A stretch of 64,000 nucleotides of DNA from Mesorhizobium sp. B2-3-4 (lineage in GTDB: Bacteria > Pseudomonadota > Alphaproteobacteria > Rhizobiales > Rhizobiaceae): assembly GCF_006442315.1 (NCBI RefSeq), contig NZ_VFVY01000006.1, positions 228,416-292,415 on the forward strand. The letters are read 5' to 3'. Positions 23,266 through 30,288 of this stretch are shown here, one piece after another (position 1 is the first letter of the stretch; each line of letters starts with the position of its first letter). The notes below the pieces were generated by a model. That model made no database searches and was not told where the DNA came from. It saw only the letters and a program-made list of their open reading frames with translations. The position numbers and the translations under genes were made by a program.

Positions 23266-24171
23266 ATGAACGACCAAGCGCAAGCTTCCACCGCCAACCC
23301 CGCCCGCTCCGCCCTCGGCGGGCTGGCGACAGGAATGCCGCCGCATCTCTGGTTCTGTGTCAGTGCCATCTTTCACTATCTCGGTCCGGCCTTCGCCGTG
23401 CTGCTTTTCCCGCATGTCGGCGTGCTCGGCATGGCGTGGCTGCGCATCGCCACCGCTGCGCTGATCTTCGCGCCGCTGACCCGCCCCTGGCGAACCTTTG
23501 CCAATGCCGCTCCTCGGGCGCGCCTGCTGTTGATGGCCTTCGGCGCATGCCTTGCCGTGATGAACTGCTCGTTTTACCAGGCGCTCGACCGCCTGCCGAT
23601 CTCGCTCGTGGCAGCGATCGAATTCGTCGGCACGATCGGCATAGCGCTCGCCGGCCTCAGGAGCGCCCGCAATCTGGCCGCCCTTGCCGTCGCCGTCGCC
23701 GGCACCTTGTTGTTGATCGACGTCAAATGGTCGAGCGACCCGGTCGGGCTGTTCTGGGCCTTCCTCAACGGCGCGCTCTTCGTCGGCTACATCGTGCTTG
23801 GCCACCGCGTTGCCCGCGCGGGTGCCGGCGACGGCATCGCCGGCCTTGGCGCCGCCATGGCGGTGGCCTTCCTCGTCGTGCTCCCGATCGGCCTGACCGA
23901 CGCCCTGCCCGCCTTTTTCTCGCCGCCGCTTCTCGTCGCGGCCATCGGCGTCGGCATCTGCTCGTCCGTCATCCCCTATGTCTGCGACCAGCTTGCCATG
24001 GCGCGGCTGCCGCGCGCCAGCTTCGCGCTGATGCTGTCGCTTTTGCCCGTGACCGCGACGCTGATCGGCGTCGTCGTGCTGCGCCAGGTCCCCACGCCGG
24101 CCGACTGCCTCGGCATCGCACTGGTTGTTGCCGGTGTCGCCTTTCACAAGCCGGGCTCGGCCGGCTCGTGA
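23266..24171 (+). CDS. EamA/RhtA-like amino-acid or metabolite exporter
   Basis: A 301-residue inner-membrane protein with about ten hydrophobic helices arranged as two EamA (DUF6) repeats; IFHYLGPAFAVLLFP and the late LLPVTATLIGVVVLRQVPTPADCLGIALVVAGV are typical. It resembles RhtA, the threonine/homoserine exporter, more than sugar transporters. The start at 23266 is chosen because a TTG 10 codons upstream lacks a ribosome-binding site. Divergence from an Lrp-type regulator with only ~90 bases between starts supports amino-acid export under feedback control. Confidence 0.88.
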   Translation: MNDQAQASTANPARSALGGLATGMPPHLWFCVSAIFHYLGPAFAVLLFPHVGVLGMAWLRIATAALIFAPLTRPWRTFANAAPRARLLLMAFGACLAVMNCSFYQALDRLPISLVAAIEFVGTIGIALAGLRSARNLAALAVAVAGTLLLIDVKWSSDPVGLFWAFLNGALFVGYIVLGHRVARAGAGDGIAGLGAAMAVAFLVVLPIGLTDALPAFFSPPLLVAAIGVGICSSVIPYVCDQLAMARLPRASFALMLSLLPVTATLIGVVVLRQVPTPADCLGIALVVAGVAFHKPGSAGS

Positions 24172-24314
24172 AGAAATCGCTTTTCCTCTCAGTCGGTTGA
24201 AAAAAACCTTGCTTGGTTCCCAGCCTGCGACGAACTGCGGCAGGCCGCTCGAAAATGAACCAAATCCGACTTTGAGCCGTTGTCTCCCCACGAAAATTGG
24301 CTTGGAGCGACGCG

Positions 24315-25463
24315 ATGGAGTGGAAACGGACCAGGGAACCGGCCGATGCATGGCACATGACCGACGACCTTCATGTCGAGCAAGGCAAGGGCGATCCCTT
24401 CGCCGCGGCCATTCGCGCCACGCGCATGTCGATGATCATCACCGACCCGCGCCGGCAGGACAATCCGATCGTTTTCGCCAACGACGCCTTCCTGCGGCTG
24501 ACGGGTTATGAGCGCCACGAAATCATCGGCAAGAACTGCCGGTTTCTGCAGGGGCCAAAGAGCGACAAGGCGGCAATCGCGCAGATACGCGACGCGATCG
24601 CAGGCGAAAACGATCTCAGCGTCGATATCCTGAACTACCGCAAGGACGGTTCGACCTTCTGGAACGCGCTCTACATCAGCCCGGTCTCCAACGGCAAAGG
24701 CGAACTGCAATTCTTCTTTGCCTCGCAGCTCGATGTCTCGGACCGCAAGCGTTCGGAACATCGCATCACAGCGGACAAGGATCGCTTCGAGAAGGCGGTG
24801 AAGGAACGCACCGCGGAACTCGAGGCAGCACTCGAGGCGCAGACCACGCTTCTCCACGAGGTCGATCATCGCGTGAAGAACAATCTGCAGATGATCTCGT
24901 CCCTCATCCTCATGCAGAGCCGCACCATCAATGACGAGAACCTGAAACGCTCGCTGGGAACGATGCTGGAGCGCATCGAGGCGCTCAGCACGGTGCATCG
25001 CCGGCTCTACCAGTCCAAGGATGTCAGCAAGTTCGATGTGTCGGACTTTGCCAGGGATCTCGTCTCCGACCTGCTTACGGCTTCGGGACGTTCGGAAATC
25101 AGTCCGACACTCGATCTCGAACCCATCGTCATTCCGGCCGAGAAGGCAACGCCGGTGGCGCTGATGGTCAACGAGCTCGTCACCAACGCGCTGAAGCATG
25201 CCTTCAAGGAAGGGCCCGACGGCACGAGATCGGGCAGGCTTGGCATCAAGATGAGCCAGCCGGACGGCCATTTGAACATCGAGGTCTCGGATGACGGCGT
25301 CGGCATGGCCGATGCCAATGCCGACGCTTCTTTCGGCATGCGGCTGATCAAGTCGCTTGCCCGCCAACTGCGCGCCGACATCGAATGGCGCGATGCCGGT
25401 CCTGGCACCCGCGTCGTCATTTCGATGCCCAACGGGCCGCAGCACAAAGGGGATCCGTCATGA
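24315..25463 (+). CDS. Blue-light LOV-domain sensor histidine kinase (HisKA_2)
   Basis: A 382-residue soluble kinase. The N-terminal LOV/PAS domain (about 28-145) has the photoactive signature GKNCRFLQG with cysteine C75, NYRKDGSTFWNALYISPV and the flavin-contacting glutamine in FFASQLDVS (about 138). A short coiled linker leads to a HisKA_2 domain, LLHEVDHRVKNNLQMISSL with predicted phospho-histidine H185, then an ATPase domain with NELVTNALKHAF and DDGVGM. There is no membrane segment. It overlaps the response-regulator gene by 4 bases (ATGA). All residues for FMN adduct formation appear present, so light sensing is likely. Confidence 0.9.
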   Translation: MEWKRTREPADAWHMTDDLHVEQGKGDPFAAAIRATRMSMIITDPRRQDNPIVFANDAFLRLTGYERHEIIGKNCRFLQGPKSDKAAIAQIRDAIAGENDLSVDILNYRKDGSTFWNALYISPVSNGKGELQFFFASQLDVSDRKRSEHRITADKDRFEKAVKERTAELEAALEAQTTLLHEVDHRVKNNLQMISSLILMQSRTINDENLKRSLGTMLERIEALSTVHRRLYQSKDVSKFDVSDFARDLVSDLLTASGRSEISPTLDLEPIVIPAEKATPVALMVNELVTNALKHAFKEGPDGTRSGRLGIKMSQPDGHLNIEVSDDGVGMADANADASFGMRLIKSLARQLRADIEWRDAGPGTRVVISMPNGPQHKGDPS

Positions 25464-25906
25464 TTGAACCACTCAAGGTCCTGATCGTAGAGGACGAGGC
25501 GCTGCTGGCCATGGAACTTGAAAGCCTGGTCGAAGACGCCGGCCACAGCGTGGTGGGCTGGGCGACATCCCTGGCCGAAGCAAGGGAAGTGGTCGATTCG
25601 ACGCGCGCCGACATCGCCTTTGTCGACATCCACCTGACCGACGGCCCGACCGGCGTCGATGTCGCCGAATATATCGGCAACAGGAAGAATGCGATGGTGG
25701 TGTTCATGACCGCCAATCCGAAGCGCATTCCGGATCATTTCGCCGGCGCGATCGGCGTCATCGCCAAGCCCTATACGATGAATGGCGTGACCTCCGCCTT
25801 GCGCTACCTGCAGGAAGGCGTGCGGCGCCCGCCGCCGAAATCGGAACGTCCGGCGGGCTTCACCCTGTCGCCGGCCTTCGAGACGGTCTGGGCGCCGGCG
25901 ACGTGA
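25460..25906 (+). CDS. Single-domain response regulator
   Basis: A 148-residue receiver protein without an output domain. Phospho-acceptor D56 lies in FVDIHLTDG, the acidic pair E11-D12 in IVEDEALL, and the conserved lysine in IAKPYT. It is translationally coupled (4-base overlap) to the LOV kinase and is its probable partner. The C-terminal ~25 residues (RRPPPKSERPAGFTLSPAFETVW) are a Pro-rich tail. Single-domain receivers of this type often act as phosphate shuttles in alphaproteobacterial general stress or motility systems; that is an inference. Confidence 0.9.
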   Translation: MIEPLKVLIVEDEALLAMELESLVEDAGHSVVGWATSLAEAREVVDSTRADIAFVDIHLTDGPTGVDVAEYIGNRKNAMVVFMTANPKRIPDHFAGAIGVIAKPYTMNGVTSALRYLQEGVRRPPPKSERPAGFTLSPAFETVWAPAT

Positions 25907-25912
25907 CGGGGG

Positions 25913-26800
25913 TCAGGCCAGTTTCTGCTTCAGGAAGGCGATGGTCCTGCCCCAGGCCAGATCGGCCGCCTTCTTGTCGTAGCGCGCCGCAGAAGTGTCG
26001 TTGTTGAAGGCATGGTTGGCGCCCTCGTAGACATAGACCGTGTATTCGACATGGGCAGCGTCGAGTTCCTTCTTGAAGGCATCGATGCCGGCATTGATAC
26101 GCTCGTCGAGGCCGCCATAGTGCAGTAGCAGCGCAGCCTTGATTCTCGACGCGTCGGCGGCCTTCGGCTGCATGCCGTAATAGGCGACGCTGGCGGATAG
26201 GTCGGGCGCATTGACGGCCAGCATGTTGGCTGTGCCGCCGCCCCAGCAGAAACCGATGGCACCGACCTTGCCATTGCCGTCCTTGTCGGCCTTCAGGAAG
26301 GCGATCGTCGCCACGCCATTGGCGATGGTCTGTGCCGGATCGAGTTTCGAGAACAGGTCGCGCGCCTTGTCCTCGTCGGCGGGTGTGCCGCCGAGCGGCG
26401 ACAGGAAATCGGGCGCGAGCGCCACGAATCCCTCCAGCGCGACGCGCCGGGCAATGTCGCGGATATGCGGATTGAGCCCCCTGTTTTCATGGATGACGAT
26501 GACCGTGCCGAGCTTGCCGGTCTGGTTCGCCGGTTTGACCAGATAGCCCTTCATCTCGCCGCCGCTGCCGGGATAGGTGATGTCCTCACCCTTCACGCGG
26601 GCATCGGTCTCGGCCATGATTGCCGCCTGGGCCGAGTTCGCCGCCAGCATCGGCGCGATCGCGGCCGCCGCCGCGCCCGATCCTGCAAGCCTGGTCAGTT
26701 GCTCCATGAAGCGGCGGCGATCCAGCGTCAGATGCGTGTACTCGTCATAGGCATCGATCATCGCCTGGGTGATGACAGGCTTCGTGGTGACGTCGGTCAT
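25913..26800 (-). CDS. Dienelactone hydrolase family protein, Tat-type leader
   Basis: A 295-residue alpha/beta hydrolase with catalytic cysteine C185 in AIGFCWGGG, aspartate D231 in GGLDERI and histidine H262 in GANHAF, the dienelactone hydrolase triad. The N-terminal 60 residues contain LDRRRFMEQLTRLAGSGAAAAAIAPMLAANSAQA, an internal twin-arginine-like leader, so it may be exported. Related proteins act on dienelactones or on esters of unknown identity. The start at 26800 (MTDVTTKPVI) is supported by the homolog-like N-terminus. It converges on the receiver gene with 6 bases between the stops. Confidence 0.88.
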   Translation of the reverse strand: MTDVTTKPVITQAMIDAYDEYTHLTLDRRRFMEQLTRLAGSGAAAAAIAPMLAANSAQAAIMAETDARVKGEDITYPGSGGEMKGYLVKPANQTGKLGTVIVIHENRGLNPHIRDIARRVALEGFVALAPDFLSPLGGTPADEDKARDLFSKLDPAQTIANGVATIAFLKADKDGNGKVGAIGFCWGGGTANMLAVNAPDLSASVAYYGMQPKAADASRIKAALLLHYGGLDERINAGIDAFKKELDAAHVEYTVYVYEGANHAFNNDTSAARYDKKAADLAWGRTIAFLKQKLA

Positions 26801-27060
26801 GGGCTTCCTCGATCTCGCTGTGTCGATTTTCGGTGTCGTCTTCAGTGCCGTCTTCAGTGTCTGGGCCATTCCCAAGATAGAGGCGTGCCTGGCACCGTCC
26901 AGTCACGGCCCGATGACGCCTTGCGCCGCGATCCGCATCGGTCCGTGGATCATCACGTTTTCGTCATCGGCGATAAATTGGTGGCGCTGCCACAATAGTA
27001 GGCGAAACTTGCTGATCGGCCGCCCCGTCCGGCGGCAACGGTCCCGAAGGAGCGATCGAG

Positions 27061-27216
27061 ATGACCATGACCTCGCCGATCCTGGCAACCGCCTTCATGG
27101 TTGCCGCAGCCATCATTCTGGCGATGCGCGCGGCATTTGTCGCCGCGAGCCGCAGGTCCATGGTCAAGGTTCGCAGCCGCCGGCCAATCCGCGCAAACAA
27201 CAAAATCCAAGGTTGA
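27061..27216 (+). CDS. 51-residue single-pass membrane peptide
   Basis: MTMTSPILATAFMVAAAIIL is followed by a few more hydrophobic residues and then a strongly basic tail (RRSMVKVRSRRPIRANNK). It has one predicted helix from about residue 6 to 27, with the positive charge on the inside. AAGGAG lies 8 bases before the ATG. It stops 9 bases before the next gene, so both are likely translated from one message. It is too short for most gene-finding cut-offs. I know no named family. Confidence 0.6.
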   Translation: MTMTSPILATAFMVAAAIILAMRAAFVAASRRSMVKVRSRRPIRANNKIQG

Positions 27217-27225
27217 GGTGAAGTC

Positions 27226-27663
27226 ATGGACGTACAGGACATCGTGAACACCGTCTCGCAAAAGGCCGGTCTCGACCAGGCGACGACGGAAAAAGTCGTC
27301 GGCACCATTTTCTCGGTGCTCGAGCACGAGGCGGAAGGCACCAGCGCTTCCTCTTTTTTCGCCAAGATTCCCGGCGCCGACGCGCTGGCGCAGAAATATG
27401 ACGTCATGGCCGCCGCCCCTGCCGGCGGCGGCGGCGGTTTCCTGTCCTCGCTGCAGGGCGCGCTTGGCGGCGTGCTCGGCGAAAAGGCGGGCGCGCTGGT
27501 CAACGGCCTGGCCGCGCTCAAGGCCTCCGGCCTCGACCTGGCGCAGATCCAGAAGGCCGGCGAAACGCTTGTCCAGCAGGCCGAGGCCGCGGCAGGCCCC
27601 GATCTGACCAACCAGGTGCTGGGCTCCGTGCCGAGCCTGAAGAGCCATCTCGGGCTCGGCTGA
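27226..27663 (+). CDS. DUF2267/DUF2780-like small protein
   Basis: A 145-residue soluble protein starting MDVQDIVNTVSQKAGLDQATTEKVVGTIFSVL, a helical repeat-like domain similar to DUF2267/DUF2780. It then has a Gly-rich loop (APAGGGGGFLSS) and a helical second half with GALGGVLGEKAGALVNGLAALKASGLDLAQIQ. There is no signal peptide. The function is unknown. It sits directly downstream of the 51-residue membrane peptide with 9 bases between them, suggesting the two act together. Confidence 0.75.
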   Translation: MDVQDIVNTVSQKAGLDQATTEKVVGTIFSVLEHEAEGTSASSFFAKIPGADALAQKYDVMAAAPAGGGGGFLSSLQGALGGVLGEKAGALVNGLAALKASGLDLAQIQKAGETLVQQAEAAAGPDLTNQVLGSVPSLKSHLGLG

Positions 27664-27697
27664 CCGCAACCTCGCCAAGCCCGGCAACGTCGCCCGG

Positions 27698-30013
27698 TTA
27701 TTTCGGCAGCGCGTAGGCCATCACATAATCGCCGGGCTTGGTGCCAACCGAGCCATGGCCGCCGGCGACGATGACCACGAACTGGCGCCCGTCGGCGACC
27801 GTATAGGTCATCGGCGTCGATTGGCCGCCGGCCGGCAGTCGCGCCTGCCAGAGTTGCTTGCCTGACGTCAGGTCGTAGGCACGCAGATAATCGTCGACCG
27901 CCGCTCCGAGGAAGGCGACGCCTCCGGCGGTGATCATCGGCCCACCGATGCCGGGCACGCCGACCTTCAGCGGCAGCGGCAACGGCGTCATGTCGTAGAC
28001 GGTACCGTTGCGGTGCTTGTAGGCGATCTGTCCTGTCCTCAGATCGGCGCCGGCGACATAGCCCCAGGGCGGCGCCTGGCAGGGAATGCCGAGCGGCGAC
28101 AGGAACGGCCCCATCACCACGGCATAGGGAGCGCCCTCGTTGCGATTCAGCCCCTGTTCGCTGCCGCGCCCGCCATCCGGCGGCGGCACCTGGTCGCGCG
28201 GGACGAGCCGCGACTTGAATGCCAGATAGGTCGGCATGCCGAACATCACCTGCCGCACCGGGTCGACCGCCACCCCACCCCAGTTGAAGGTGCCGAAATT
28301 GCCGGGATAGATCAGCGACCCCTGCACGGAGGGCGGCGTGTAACGGCCCTCGTAGCGCAGGCCCTGGAATTCGATCCGGCAGGCCAGCTGGTCGAACATG
28401 GTGATGCCCCACATGTCGGCGCCTGTCAGCGGCTTCGGCATGAAGGTGAGATCGGAAACCGGCTGCGTCGGTGACGTGTGGTCGCCTTCGATCGCGCCGC
28501 CAGGCGCCGGCACTTCGTTGACCGCGATCACCGGCTCGCCGGTGCGCCGGTCGAGCACATAGAGGTCGCCCTGCTTGGTCGGCCCGACGAGTGCCGGCAC
28601 CACGCTGCCGTCGGCCTTGGTGATGTCGATCAGGCTCGGTTGCGCCGGCACGTCCATGTCCCACAGGTCATGGTGCACCGTCTGGCGCACCCATTTCAGT
28701 TGCCCGGTGTTGAGGTCGAGCGCGGTGATCGAGGAGGAGAATTTCTCCACATTGGCGCTACGGCCCATGCCGAGCTGGTCCGGCGTCTGGTTGCCGAGCG
28801 GCACATAGAGCAGGCCGAGCTTCTCGTCGGCGCTCGGCGTCGACCACATGTTGGGCGAATTGGCGGTGTAGGTCTGGCCCGGCGCCAGCGGCACCGTCTG
28901 GTCCGGATTGCCGGAATCCCAGTTCCACAGCAATTTTCCGGTGCCGGCGTCATAGGCGCGGATGACGCCGGAGGGCTCCTGCGTCGAATAATTGTCGTTG
29001 ACCGCGCCGCCGACGATGATCTTGCCGCCCGCGATCAGCGGCGCCGAGGTCGAATAGTAATAGCCCGACTTCGGATAGGGCATGTTGGTCATGAGATTGA
29101 GTGTGCCGCCCTCGGCGAAGGCGGGGCAAACCTGCCCGGTGGCAGCGTCGAGCGCGATCAGCCGCGCGTCCGACGTCGGCAGGTAGACACGGCTGGCGCA
29201 AGGCTGGCCGGAGGCGCCCGCCGCGTCGGCGTAGTAGGACACGCCCCGGCAGGTCTGGTGCTGGCGGTCCTTGTCGAGCTTGATCTTGGGGTCGTAGCGC
29301 CACTTCTCCTTGCCGGTCGCCGCATCGACGGCGATGGCGAAATTGTGCGGCGTGCAGAGATAGAGCGTGTCGCCCACCTTGAGCGGCGTCACCTGGTAGG
29401 TGGTCTCGCCGACATCGTCCGGACCCTTGACGTCCCCTGTGCGGTAGGTCCAGGCGGGCTGCAGGTTGGCGACATTGTCGGGTGTGATCTGGTCGAGCGG
29501 CGAATAGCGCTGGCCGAACTGCGTGCGCCCGTAATAGTGCCATTCGCCAGCCGGCACATCGCCGCCGAGATTGGCGTTGGGAACCACCTTGTCGGTGTCG
29601 AGCGTGCCTCCGATGTCTTTCGGATCCGTGGTCATCGAATAGCCCGCGACCGCCAGCGATGCCAGCACGGCCAGGATCAACGGCGCGCGCCCGTCGGGGC
29701 CGGCAAGCCCGCGCCGCGCCCATGGCGTCAGCAGCCACAGCGCCACCAGCACGATGATGCCGCCGCGCGGGCCGAGTTCCCACCAGTCGAAACCGGTCTC
29801 CCACACCGCCCAGGCCAGCGTGCCGAGCACGATCGCCGCGTAGAGCCAGAGCGCCGTGGAACGGCGCCGGTAGAGCAGCCAGGCAGCAATCAGGAAGGCG
29901 AGGCCGACGATGATATAGTACCAACTGCCGCCCAGCGAAGCCAACCAGATGCCGCCGGCGCCAAGCGCCAGGCCAATGAGGAAAAGGATGAGGGAGGTGA
30001 TGGTGACAGCCAA
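27698..30013 (-). CDS. Membrane-bound PQQ-dependent dehydrogenase (glucose/quinate/shikimate family)
   Basis: A 771-residue inner-membrane dehydrogenase with its active site in the periplasm. Five N-terminal membrane helices (about residues 2-130) are followed by a PQQ beta-propeller rich in Trp-docking repeats such as VDAATGKEKWRYDP, ALDAATGQVC and LDLNTGQLKWVRQ. Family members oxidise glucose, quinate or shikimate and feed electrons to ubiquinone. Which substrate applies cannot be told here. The TTG start at 30013 is set by AAGGAG 7 bases upstream; the N-terminal extension to 30103 has none. Holo-enzyme needs PQQ from genes outside the window or from the medium. Confidence 0.9.
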   Translation of the reverse strand: MAVTITSLILFLIGLALGAGGIWLASLGGSWYYIIVGLAFLIAAWLLYRRRSTALWLYAAIVLGTLAWAVWETGFDWWELGPRGGIIVLVALWLLTPWARRGLAGPDGRAPLILAVLASLAVAGYSMTTDPKDIGGTLDTDKVVPNANLGGDVPAGEWHYYGRTQFGQRYSPLDQITPDNVANLQPAWTYRTGDVKGPDDVGETTYQVTPLKVGDTLYLCTPHNFAIAVDAATGKEKWRYDPKIKLDKDRQHQTCRGVSYYADAAGASGQPCASRVYLPTSDARLIALDAATGQVCPAFAEGGTLNLMTNMPYPKSGYYYSTSAPLIAGGKIIVGGAVNDNYSTQEPSGVIRAYDAGTGKLLWNWDSGNPDQTVPLAPGQTYTANSPNMWSTPSADEKLGLLYVPLGNQTPDQLGMGRSANVEKFSSSITALDLNTGQLKWVRQTVHHDLWDMDVPAQPSLIDITKADGSVVPALVGPTKQGDLYVLDRRTGEPVIAVNEVPAPGGAIEGDHTSPTQPVSDLTFMPKPLTGADMWGITMFDQLACRIEFQGLRYEGRYTPPSVQGSLIYPGNFGTFNWGGVAVDPVRQVMFGMPTYLAFKSRLVPRDQVPPPDGGRGSEQGLNRNEGAPYAVVMGPFLSPLGIPCQAPPWGYVAGADLRTGQIAYKHRNGTVYDMTPLPLPLKVGVPGIGGPMITAGGVAFLGAAVDDYLRAYDLTSGKQLWQARLPAGGQSTPMTYTVADGRQFVVIVAGGHGSVGTKPGDYVMAYALPK

Positions 30014-30288
30014 GATGATACTCCTTCGACTGTTGCGCGCCCCACTATTGCCCGTCCTGGGGCGGCCTTTGGGCAACCCGGCATTGCGTGCTGCTCCCAG
30101 CACAACTTTCTCCCGGCGGCCTTACCTGTCAAGCATAGGTCACGGGCCGGCGGCGGCAAGCTCGTTGCGCCCGCGATTGTTCGCAATGGCTGCCGACACA
30201 CCGCTCGGGTGGCGGTATAAGGCACTTTACCGGAACAAAACGTAGACAGTTCTGGTCTTTCCCTGCCGAATCACTACATTCGGGGGAA
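30014..30288. other. Intergenic region between divergent gcd-like and uvrD genes
   Basis: No convincing gene. It must hold the promoters of the divergent PQQ dehydrogenase and helicase genes. A GTAAAGTGCC-rich, partly AT-rich stretch (30215-30285) lies before the helicase start. I see no clear dyad operator or terminator. Confidence 0.5.

Noticed and set aside
28478..30220. Long plus-strand open frame opposite the PQQ dehydrogenase
   Set aside because: Arg/His/Asp-rich composition typical of the antisense of a high-GC gene; no recognisable domain.
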